From NCBI GenBank assembly GCA_035687245.1, contig DASRYH010000016.1, forward strand, positions 1-21,467: a stretch of 21,467 nt of DNA, read 5' to 3'. The stretch comes from DASRYH01 sp035687245. GTDB lineage: Bacteria; Actinomycetota; Coriobacteriia; Anaerosomatales; PHET01. Position numbers and translations under genes: made by a program. Shown here one piece after another: positions 6,945-14,061 of the stretch (its first letter is position 1; each line of letters opens with the position of its first letter). The notes beneath the pieces were generated by a model. That model was not told the origin of the DNA, did not search any database, and saw only the letters and a program-made list of their open reading frames with translations.

Positions 6945-7877
6945 ATGAGCGACAACGCAAGCAGCACGCCCAAGGACTACGACGTCGTCATCGTAGGCGC
7001 CGGCCCCGCCGGGCTGACCGCCGGCATGTACGCGGGCCGCATGGGGCTCTCAACCGCGCTCGTGGCCGGCTCGATCGGCGGCCAGATGCTGTGGGCGCAC
7101 TGCGTCGAGAACTTCATAGGCTGGCAGCCCATCAGCGGCGCCGACCTGCTCGAGAAGTTCCGCGAGCACGTGAGCCGATTTGCCGTGGACTGCTTCGAAG
7201 GCCAGCTCGTCAACGCCGTAGTCCCTGCCGAAGACGGCTTCGACATCTTCACCCGCGAGGGCACTTCCCTGCACGCGCGCAGCGTGATCATCGCTTCAGG
7301 CAAGGCACCCAACCGCCTCTCGATCCCTGGCGAGCAGGAGCTCGTGGGCCGCGGCGTAAGCTACTGCGCCACGTGCGACGCCGCCTTCTTCATCGGCAAG
7401 GACGTCGTCGTGATCGGACCTGGTGAGGCCGCAGCCGACGCCGCCCTCCAGCTCGCCGAACTGGGTGCCGGGCGCATCACTCTGGTGAACAGCCGCGAGA
7501 TCACAGCGCCCGAGGCCGTGCTCGACAAGATCGAAGCCAATGAGCGCATCAACATCATCGTCGGCCGACCGGTGAGCATCGAGGGCACCGAGCGCGTCGA
7601 GGCGCTGGTGGTCTCGACCGCCGTCGGCGAGCTCACGGTGCCCGCAGCCGGCGTCTTCATCGAAGTGGGTTCGATCTCCGCAGCCGACTTCGCGCTGGGA
7701 CTCGTCGAGGTCAACGACAAGGGCGAGATCGTGGTGGACAAGTCCGGCGCCACGTCCACGTCGGGCATCTACGCCGCCGGGGACGTCACCGACGAGTTCG
7801 GCAAGCAGATCATCACAGCAGCAGGGCTCGGCGCGCGTGCGGCGATGGCGGCCGCGCGCGACCTGAAGCGCCGCTAG
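6945..7877 (+). CDS. Thioredoxin-reductase-like FAD protein lacking the NADPH signature
   Basis: This 310-residue flavoprotein has the low-molecular-weight TrxB layout. The FAD-binding GAGPAG is at 18-23, GGQM and VENFIGW at 45-60, the redox-active CATCD at 141-145 and the C-terminal FAD motif IYAAGDV at 275-281 with KQIITAAGLGARAA. In NADPH-dependent TrxB the second nucleotide site reads GGGxxA followed by HRRxxxR; here these positions are GPGEAA (158-163) and VNSREITAP (181-189), so the arginines that hold the 2'-phosphate are missing. It may use NADH, reduced ferredoxin or another donor, as known for ferredoxin-dependent flavin thioredoxin reductases, or reduce something other than thioredoxin. 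ATG at 6945 follows AGGAG by seven bases; an upstream in-frame ATG at 6930 overlaps that site. No thioredoxin gene is adjacent. Confidence 0.9.
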   Translation: MSDNASSTPKDYDVVIVGAGPAGLTAGMYAGRMGLSTALVAGSIGGQMLWAHCVENFIGWQPISGADLLEKFREHVSRFAVDCFEGQLVNAVVPAEDGFDIFTREGTSLHARSVIIASGKAPNRLSIPGEQELVGRGVSYCATCDAAFFIGKDVVVIGPGEAAADAALQLAELGAGRITLVNSREITAPEAVLDKIEANERINIIVGRPVSIEGTERVEALVVSTAVGELTVPAAGVFIEVGSISAADFALGLVEVNDKGEIVVDKSGATSTSGIYAAGDVTDEFGKQIITAAGLGARAAMAAARDLKRR

Positions 7878-7892
7878 CCTCTCAGCAAGGCC

Positions 7893-9089
7893 CTACGCGG
7901 GCGGCTGCGCGGGCGGCTGATTCGGTGTCTTGGGCACGAAGACGGTCTCCCAGTCGACGTGCGCGGTCTTGGTCATGAAGTAGGCCAGCGTAAGCACCGA
8001 GCCGATCGTGATGGCCAGCCCCGTATAGCCCTCGAAGAAGAACGAGTAGGCGAAGAGCACGAGGAAGACGAACTGGCTGACCCCGATCTCGAACAGAGCG
8101 CGGCTCTGCCCCACGACCACGCGCAGGTAGCCGAGCACGAGCGCGACCGAGGTGACTGCCGCGATGGCGAAGGCAACGTTGATGTCCACGCGGTCCGCGA
8201 GATACGCGAGCAGCAGGTCGAAGGAGAAGAACGCGGCCGCCAGGAAGCCGTAGTGCACCGGGTGCAGTCTCACGCCGCTGGTGGCGGTGAGCAGCACGAG
8301 CGCGGCAAAGAAGAAGAGTAGCGAGACCGGCGCGAAGAAGGTGATGCGGGAGACAAGCGGGCCGGGATTCATCGGTGTAGGCATGACGACGCCGGCGCTT
8401 CGGCCGCTCACCACGCTCTTGTACTCCCACGTCAGCTTCCATCCGTCGCCCTCGCGAACGCGGTTGCCCGGCGATGTGCCGTTCTCCGGATAGTCGATGT
8501 TGTCGAAGTCGGTCGTGGTCACGAGCTTGAAGTTGCGGACCACGCCCGCGCCGTCGGGGCTGGGCTGGTACTGCCACGACTCCATGCCGTTGGCTCGATA
8601 GCCGGTCGCGACCGTCACGGTCTTGCCTGCCGGGACCTCGAACTCGGCTATCGCACTACCGTTCACGTAGCGAACGTCGGATTCGCGACCGTCCACCGCC
8701 ACCGTGAAGCCGTCGTAGACGCCCTGCGAATCCGGAAACGGGAAGTTCATCTTGAGCGTCTGCTTAGCGTCTGCCGGATTAGTGACCTTGTACTTCGCCG
8801 CAAAGTCGGCGACGTAGGTCGAGTACCACATCAGGCCCTTTCGGCGCTGATCCAGTGAGAGCTTGACGCCGATGTCGGAGCCGTCGAGACGGGCTGGCGC
8901 GACCGTCGAGGTAGAGGTGAAGCTCGGCGCCATCTGCGTTTGGGGAGTGCCCCACAGCCCGCTTACTTCAGCACCCAGGTCTCCCCTGCTGCCCTCCGTG
9001 CGCACGACCACCGAGCCGGCCAGCGCGAACCACGCAGCGGTCGCCAACACGAGAATCACGACGATCGCGAACAGCTTCTTGCCGGACAT
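7893..9089 (-). CDS. creD: CreD family inner-membrane protein
   Basis: This 398-residue membrane protein matches the CreD family (associated in enterobacteria with the CreBC response and colicin E2 tolerance). One N-terminal membrane helix (about 5-27) is followed by an extracytoplasmic beta-rich domain to about residue 245 and then about six helices to 385. Family features are WGTPQTQMAPSF near residue 46 (equivalent to the WGxPQ segment), the TDFDNIDYP region, the APVSLLFFF entry to the first C-terminal helix, LHPVHYGFLAAAFFSFDLLL, and HVDWETV at the end. A Pro/Gln tail (PPAQPPA) closes the protein. ATG at 9087-9089 follows AAGGGAG. It converges on the TrxB-like gene, 15 bp apart. No creB/creC two-component genes are nearby. 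The biochemical function of the family is unsettled. Confidence 0.85.
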   Translation of the reverse strand: MSGKKLFAIVVILVLATAAWFALAGSVVVRTEGSRGDLGAEVSGLWGTPQTQMAPSFTSTSTVAPARLDGSDIGVKLSLDQRRKGLMWYSTYVADFAAKYKVTNPADAKQTLKMNFPFPDSQGVYDGFTVAVDGRESDVRYVNGSAIAEFEVPAGKTVTVATGYRANGMESWQYQPSPDGAGVVRNFKLVTTTDFDNIDYPENGTSPGNRVREGDGWKLTWEYKSVVSGRSAGVVMPTPMNPGPLVSRITFFAPVSLLFFFAALVLLTATSGVRLHPVHYGFLAAAFFSFDLLLAYLADRVDINVAFAIAAVTSVALVLGYLRVVVGQSRALFEIGVSQFVFLVLFAYSFFFEGYTGLAITIGSVLTLAYFMTKTAHVDWETVFVPKTPNQPPAQPPA

Positions 9090-9100
9090 GGGGTCTCCCT

Positions 9101-9113
9101 TGACGTGATGTCA
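9101..9113. repeat. Near-palindrome just upstream of the creD ribosome-binding site
   Basis: TGACGTGATGTCA is a 13-bp element whose halves TGACGT and ATGTCA are symmetrical with one mismatch. It sits directly upstream of the creD Shine-Dalgarno sequence, a place where a bound regulator could block transcription or translation. This is pattern evidence only. Confidence 0.25.
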
Positions 9114-9156
9114 TCCACAAGCCACGACAAGCTTGCACCCTCAGCGGCTGCTGCCC

Positions 9157-9195
9157 CGCACCCGTTACACGACGGTTGACTGTGCGACGGGTGCG
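9157..9195. repeat. Nine-bp inverted repeat between rlmH and creD
   Basis: CGCACCCGT (9157-9165) and ACGGGTGCG (9187-9195) are perfect 9-bp arms; inside, CAC (9168-9170) and GTG (9182-9184) can extend the stem across a 2x2 internal loop. It starts about 40 bp downstream of the rlmH stop on the minus strand. No T run follows, so it may be an inefficient terminator, an RNA-stabilising hairpin or an operator for creD. The rest of the 132-bp gap shows no clear promoter. Confidence 0.4.
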
Positions 9196-9235
9196 CGTTT
9201 CGGTCGCGCACGGCCATGACGCACTGCCCGGGCCC

Positions 9236-9703
9236 TCACTTGTGGTAGGGCTCGCCGCGCCGAATCTTGAAGGAGCGGTAGAGCTGCTCGAGAAGCACCA
9301 CCCGCGCGAGGTTGTGCGGCAGGGTCATCGCCGAAAGCGACATGCGTTCGTCGGCGCGCGCCAGCACATCTGCCGAAAGGCCGGTGGAGCCGCCGATCAC
9401 GAAGGCGAGCGAGCTCACACCACCAACCGCCAGCGACTCGATGTGTTGGGCGAGCTGCTCGCTCGAACGCTCCTTGCCGCCAATCTCCAGTGTGATCACG
9501 CGCGCGCCATCGGGCAGCGCGCGCAAGACGTCGACGCCCTCCTCGGCGCGAGCCCGCTCCTCCCCACCGCGTGCGGGGTCGCGGTCGGCGATCTCGATGA
9601 GCCGTAGGTCGCAGTAGGGCGTCATACGCTTCGCGTACTCTTCGGCGGCCTCCCGCCAGAAGCGCTCTTTGAGCTTCCCTACCGCGATGACTGCGATCTT
9701 CAC
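9236..9703 (-). CDS. rlmH: 23S rRNA (pseudouridine-1915-N3)-methyltransferase
   Basis: This 155-residue SPOUT-class methyltransferase methylates pseudouridine 1915 in helix 69 of 23S rRNA on assembled ribosomes, using S-adenosylmethionine. The whole protein is diagnostic: MKIAVIAVGKLKE at the start, FVIGGSTGL in the SAM-binding knot (about 101-109) and the C-terminal PHNLARVVLLEQLYRSFKI ending in GEPYHK. The length is normal. It begins with GTG overlapping the TGA of the protease gene in a 4-nt GTGA; there is no strong ribosome-binding site, so translation is probably coupled to htrA. Confidence 0.96.
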   Translation of the reverse strand: MKIAVIAVGKLKERFWREAAEEYAKRMTPYCDLRLIEIADRDPARGGEERARAEEGVDVLRALPDGARVITLEIGGKERSSEQLAQHIESLAVGGVSSLAFVIGGSTGLSADVLARADERMSLSAMTLPHNLARVVLLEQLYRSFKIRRGEPYHK

Positions 9704-11088
9704 TGTGCTTGGGCGTCTGACCCGAGGGTGATCTTGAGCGCGCGCCGCGTGTTGTTGCGCACGACTTCGACGTCGACCACATCGCCGACCTTTCGGCCGC
9801 GCGTGGATGCGAAGACGTCTTCGACGCTGCCGATCTCGTCATCAGCGATGCGCACGATGATGTCACCGCGCTGCATCTCGCCCTTCTCGGCAGGCGAACC
9901 GGGCTGCACGAAGCGCACGAGGGCGCCGGCGGCAACCGGCAGACCGTACTGCTGTGCGAGCGCCTGGTCGACGGTCTGAGTGCTCACGCCGAGGTAGGGG
10001 TGGCTCGCCTTGCCGGTCTTGATGATCTGCTCGGCTATCGTCATCGCGAAGTCGGCCGGGATGGCGAACCCGACGCCGGAGGACTGCGCCGCACCGACCT
10101 GCCCCGACGGCGACTGAATGAGCGAGTTGATGCCCACCAGGCGGCCCTGCTCGTCGACGAGCGCGCCACCGGAGTTGCCCGGGTTGATCGCGGCATCGGT
10201 CTGGATGAGGTTCGTATAGGTGGTGACCTCGTTCTGGTCCTGCATGACCTCAGTGCGGTTGAGCGCCGAAACGACGCCGACGGTGACCGTACGGTCGAAG
10301 CCGAAGGGGCTGCCAACCGCCATGACCCACTGGCCCACCCTCAGGCTCGCGGACTTGCCCTGACCGATGGCGGGATAGCCACTGCCTTCGATCTTGAGCA
10401 CCGCGAGGTCGGTGGAGGCGTCGATGCCCACCACCTTGGCTGTCTTGTCCTCGACGCCTACGGTCACGACGATCTTGCTCGCGCCGTCGACGACGTGGCG
10501 GTTCGTGAGGATGTAGCCGTCCTGCCGAATGATGACGCCAGAACCGTTGCCGGACTCGCTCTCGTACTGCTGGCCGGTGAACGGGTCCACGCTCGTTCCG
10601 GTGATGGCGATGTTGACGACTGAAGGCACGACCTTGGCCGCGACCGCCTCCGCGACGTTTGAGACCTGCCCGTCGCCCGAGATCGTGATCGTCTGAGTAC
10701 CGCCTACCGAGGGCGTGGCCTGTGTCGCCGGCTGCACCGCAGAGGTCAACGGCTTCACGCCCGGGAAGAGCCCAAGCGCCCACGCCGCGACAGCGGCCAC
10801 GAGCACGCCTCCCACGATGGCTCCGATCGCTGCCGAGGAGATGACCGCGGCGCTCGACCAGCGACGCTCCTGAGCGGGCTCTTCGCAGGGTTCGTCGCCG
10901 TCCTCTGTGTAGTCACACACCGGCAGCGGGCCCTCATCGACGAGCGGCTCGACGCGCGGCTGCATGTCGGCGAGGTGCATGTCGGGATCGGCGGTCCAGG
11001 CGATCGACTCGCCTTCATTGGCGTCCGGCTCGAACTCGAGCGGCGCCGGACTCTCCGGCAGGTCAGCGTTGTTGTCTTCGTAGGTCAT
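9700..11088 (-). CDS. Membrane-anchored HtrA/DegP-type serine protease with PDZ domain
   Basis: This 462-residue protein is a trypsin-like (S1C) quality-control protease. A long acidic, Pro/Glu/Asp-rich cytoplasmic N-terminus (1-78) leads to one membrane helix (about 80-106), a linker and an extracytoplasmic protease domain (about 145-350). The catalytic triad is visible: H198 in TNRHVVD, D227 in STDLAVLK and S306 in GNSGGAL. One PDZ domain covers about 365-457. The architecture matches actinobacterial HtrA/PepD proteins. The start chosen is ATG at 11086-11088, five bases after AGGTG; a TTG one codon upstream is too close to that site. It overlaps rlmH downstream. A -10-like TAGAAT lies upstream, so it may be transcribed apart from the nuo operon. 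Confidence 0.94.
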   Translation of the reverse strand: MTYEDNNADLPESPAPLEFEPDANEGESIAWTADPDMHLADMQPRVEPLVDEGPLPVCDYTEDGDEPCEEPAQERRWSSAAVISSAAIGAIVGGVLVAAVAAWALGLFPGVKPLTSAVQPATQATPSVGGTQTITISGDGQVSNVAEAVAAKVVPSVVNIAITGTSVDPFTGQQYESESGNGSGVIIRQDGYILTNRHVVDGASKIVVTVGVEDKTAKVVGIDASTDLAVLKIEGSGYPAIGQGKSASLRVGQWVMAVGSPFGFDRTVTVGVVSALNRTEVMQDQNEVTTYTNLIQTDAAINPGNSGGALVDEQGRLVGINSLIQSPSGQVGAAQSSGVGFAIPADFAMTIAEQIIKTGKASHPYLGVSTQTVDQALAQQYGLPVAAGALVRFVQPGSPAEKGEMQRGDIIVRIADDEIGSVEDVFASTRGRKVGDVVDVEVVRNNTRRALKITLGSDAQAQ

Positions 11089-11236
11089 CAAGTCACCTCA
11101 GGCGGTCAGCTGAAGGGATGAGTTAGCCACACGCATTCTACGTACCCGCGGACGTTCGTACACGCCCAACACAGCGTCAGCGGAATCGCTCCATGCGCGC
11201 TCCACAGATCGGCGACGCGCCGGGGCGCAAGGAGGC
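11089..11236 (-). promoter_or_regulatory. Gap between nuoN and the htrA-type gene, with a candidate -10
   Basis: These 148 bp follow the last nuo gene. TAGAAT on the minus strand (11135-11140) matches TATAAT at five of six positions, but the -35 at the right distance (GTGTAC) is poor. I find no hairpin with a T tract that would clearly end the nuo transcript, so read-through into the protease gene is possible. Confidence 0.3.
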
Positions 11237-12607
11237 CTACGGAATCGGCGTACCCAGGGCGGCCAGCAGCGGGCCGGCCGCGATACCGAGCGCCAAGGTG
11301 ACTGCAGCTGCGGTGATGATCGCCGCGTCGCCAAGGGCAGTTCGGTGTCCGAAGGCAAGACCGTCATTGACCTCGCCGAAGAACATCGAGCGCACGATGC
11401 GTAGGTAGTAGGCGGCGGACACGACGCTCATGATGACCGCCGCGATGACCCAGCCCGCGAGACCGGCACGAAGCGCGGCCCCAAACAGGTAGAGCTTGCC
11501 CATGAAGCCGACGAACGGCGGGATGCCTATGAGCGAGATCAGCATGAGCACCGTCGACCACGCAAGCGCGGGCCGGTGCGTGGAAAGCCCGCTGAAGTCG
11601 GTCAGGCGCGAACCAGCCTCGGCGGCCACGAGCATGATGCCCAGTGAAGGCACCGCATACGCGATCGCATAGAAGGTCGCAGCACCCAGGCCGGCGGCGG
11701 TTAGCGCGCCCGCGCCCAACAGCAAGTAGCCGGTGTGGGCGACGCCGGAGTAGGCCATCATTCGGCGAACGTCGGTCTGGTTGAGCGCGGCGAAGTTGCC
11801 GAAGACGATCGAAGCGCCTGAGACCGCCACGAGCGCGAGTCCGAGCCCCGGAGCGGTGGGTGCGAGCGCAGCGGTAAGGCGAACGACCGCGATGGCGCCC
11901 GCGACCTTCGGCACGGTGGAGACGAACGCGACCGTCCACGGCTCGGAGCCTTCGTAGGCATCCGGCGCCCAGTAGTGGAACGGGACGGCTGAGAGCTTCG
12001 CGAACAGGCCCACGAAGGTGAGCACGACAGCGAGCACGCCCATGGTTCCCGAGCCCGTGAGATCGAGAGCGGAGAAGCGGGTCGTGCCGGTCACGCCGTA
12101 GAGGAACGACATGCCGTAGATCATCACGAGGCTCGTGAGCATCGAGAGCAGGAAGTACTTGAGCGCACCCTCGAGGCCGTCGGCGCGGCGAGTGCGGTAG
12201 CCGATGAGCACATAGGCCGGCATCGTGGCGAGTTCGATGGCGAGCACGAGCGTGACGAGCTCGCGGGCTTCTGCCATGAGCATGCCGCCTATAGCAGCGA
12301 GCAGCGCGAGCGCCACAGCCTCGCGAATACGGCCTTCGGCGCGTGAGCCGGTCCACACGAGCCAGATCGTCGCGAGCAGCGCGATACCGACGCGGGCGAA
12401 ACGAGCCGTGCCGTCAAAGGCGACCATGCCGCCGAAGAGCTCGCCGCCTATTGGCTGAAGCGCGGCAACGACGCCCGACAACGTCATCAGGATGGCGCCC
12501 ATCCATGCGGCACCACGGTCACGCCCGGGAAGCAGCTCGGCGAACATCGCCCAGGCGACTCCCGCCAGGACGATGAGCTCAGGTGCGATGAGGGCGTAGC
12601 CGGTCAT
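11237..12607 (-). CDS. nuoN: Complex I subunit N (proton-pumping membrane subunit)
   Basis: This 456-residue polytopic protein is an antiporter-like subunit of respiratory complex I in the membrane arm, and one of three (L, M, N) proposed to move protons. It is almost wholly hydrophobic with about 13-14 helices. Diagnostic segments are ELATMPAYVLIGY, LKYFLLSMLTSLVMIYGMSFLYG, the FVGLFAKLSAVPFHYWAPDAYEG block with the conserved helix-breaking region, and IGIPPFVGFMGKLYLF. It is the last gene of the operon; its ATG immediately follows the nuoM stop with no gap. Confidence 0.97.
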   Translation of the reverse strand: MTGYALIAPELIVLAGVAWAMFAELLPGRDRGAAWMGAILMTLSGVVAALQPIGGELFGGMVAFDGTARFARVGIALLATIWLVWTGSRAEGRIREAVALALLAAIGGMLMAEARELVTLVLAIELATMPAYVLIGYRTRRADGLEGALKYFLLSMLTSLVMIYGMSFLYGVTGTTRFSALDLTGSGTMGVLAVVLTFVGLFAKLSAVPFHYWAPDAYEGSEPWTVAFVSTVPKVAGAIAVVRLTAALAPTAPGLGLALVAVSGASIVFGNFAALNQTDVRRMMAYSGVAHTGYLLLGAGALTAAGLGAATFYAIAYAVPSLGIMLVAAEAGSRLTDFSGLSTHRPALAWSTVLMLISLIGIPPFVGFMGKLYLFGAALRAGLAGWVIAAVIMSVVSAAYYLRIVRSMFFGEVNDGLAFGHRTALGDAAIITAAAVTLALGIAAGPLLAALGTPIP

Positions 12608-14059
12608 CTAGCGTCCCACCACAGTGGCGAGCGCGGTCATGGCCGGGTTCACGTACTGCAGCAGCGCCGACCACGACACGCCGATCACCACGATGAGCGC
12701 GATGAGCGGAACAACTGAGGCGATCTCGCGAAGCGAGGCGTCGGGCTGGTCGGCAACGACCGCACTGGGCGTGCCGAAGATGACGCGCTGGAGCATCCAA
12801 AGGATGTAGGCGGCACCGAAGAGCACACCGATTGAGGAGACGACGATGACCCACGCGGGGATGCCAGCCGAGACCCAGCCGCCCATGAGCGAGAGGAACT
12901 CGCCCACGAAGCCGGAGAGGCCCGGCAGACCCATCGAGGCGAAGGCCGCAAAGCACGTCAGGCCGGCGATGACCGGCATCTGACCGGCGACGCCCGAGAG
13001 GTCGGCGATCTGGCGGGTGTGAGTGCGCTCGTAGAGCATGCCCACCATCATGAAGAGCATGCCCGTCGTCAGACCGTGGCTGATGTTGACCGCCATCGCG
13101 CCGTTGAGTCCGGCTGCAGTGCCCGACGCGATGCCCAGCATCGCGAAGCCCATGTGACTCACCGACGAGTACGCGACGAGCTTCTTCAGGTCGGTCTGTG
13201 CAAAAGCGACTGCCGCACCGTAGATGATCGAGATCATCGCGAGGATGGCGATGAACAGCTGCCAGCTGTGGAACGCGTCGGGCAGGATCGGCAATGACAC
13301 GCGCATGAAGCCGTAAGTGCCCATCTTCAGCATGACGCCGGCCAGCAGCACCGAGCCTGCGGTCGGTGCCTCGACGTGTGCGTCAGGCAGCCACGTGTGC
13401 AGCGGGAAGACCGGCACCTTGACCGCGAAGCCGAGGAAGAAAGCCAGGAAGACCCACCACTGGAAGCCGGCGGGCAGGTTCGCCTTGGTCAGAGCGATCA
13501 TGTCGAAGGTGCCGGCCTGCAGGAACAGAGCCACGATTCCGACGAGCATGAAGACCGAGCCGAGCAGCGTGTAGAGGAAGAACTTGATCGCTGCGTACTC
13601 GCGGCGCGGTCCGCCCCACTGCGCGATGAGGAAGTACATCGGGACGAGCACGAGCTCCCAGAAGACGTAGAAGAGCACGAAGTCCATCGCGCAGAAGACG
13701 CCATTCATGCCCACCTGGAGCAGGAGCAGCATCGCGAAGTAGAACTTCGGCGTCTTTTCGATCTTCCAGCTCGCGATCACGGCGAGGAAGGTCAGCAGCG
13801 CCGAGAGGAACACAAGCGGCATCGAGATGCCGTCGACCCCCATCGCGTAGAAGATCTTCGCCTGCGGGATCCACGCGAAGCGCTCGACGAACTGCATGCC
13901 GCCATCCGGCTTGTACTGCAGCAGCATGACGGTCGCGAGCACAAGGTCCACGCCCGTGATGGCGAGTGCGACCCAGCGCGCGAGTTCCGGACGGCTCTTC
14001 GGCAGCAAAGCACAGCCGACGACGCCGACCAACGGAAGGAATACGATCCAGCTCAGCAC
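12608..14059 (-). CDS. nuoM: Complex I subunit M (proton-pumping membrane subunit)
   Basis: This 483-residue antiporter-like subunit sits in the distal part of the membrane arm. Family hallmarks include AMDFVLFYVFWELVLVPMYFLI with the conserved Glu, KFFLYTLLGSVFMLVGI, the KVPVFPLHTWLPDAHVEAPTAGS block, LLKMGTYGFMR and LVAYSSVSHMGF. It starts with GTG at 14057-14059 behind AAGGGGG, two bases after the nuoL stop, and abuts nuoN. The length is close to that of other NuoM proteins. Confidence 0.97.
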   Translation of the reverse strand: MLSWIVFLPLVGVVGCALLPKSRPELARWVALAITGVDLVLATVMLLQYKPDGGMQFVERFAWIPQAKIFYAMGVDGISMPLVFLSALLTFLAVIASWKIEKTPKFYFAMLLLLQVGMNGVFCAMDFVLFYVFWELVLVPMYFLIAQWGGPRREYAAIKFFLYTLLGSVFMLVGIVALFLQAGTFDMIALTKANLPAGFQWWVFLAFFLGFAVKVPVFPLHTWLPDAHVEAPTAGSVLLAGVMLKMGTYGFMRVSLPILPDAFHSWQLFIAILAMISIIYGAAVAFAQTDLKKLVAYSSVSHMGFAMLGIASGTAAGLNGAMAVNISHGLTTGMLFMMVGMLYERTHTRQIADLSGVAGQMPVIAGLTCFAAFASMGLPGLSGFVGEFLSLMGGWVSAGIPAWVIVVSSIGVLFGAAYILWMLQRVIFGTPSAVVADQPDASLREIASVVPLIALIVVIGVSWSALLQYVNPAMTALATVVGR

Positions 14060-14061
14060 CC

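Noticed and set aside
7897..7918. Tandem GCGGGCGGCT repeat with a 12-bp period
   Set aside because: It lies inside creD and simply encodes the PPAQPPA tail; two copies are not a repeat array.
11089..11236. Intrinsic terminator at the end of the nuo operon
   Set aside because: Only short or tight-loop GC palindromes are present, with no T tract after them.
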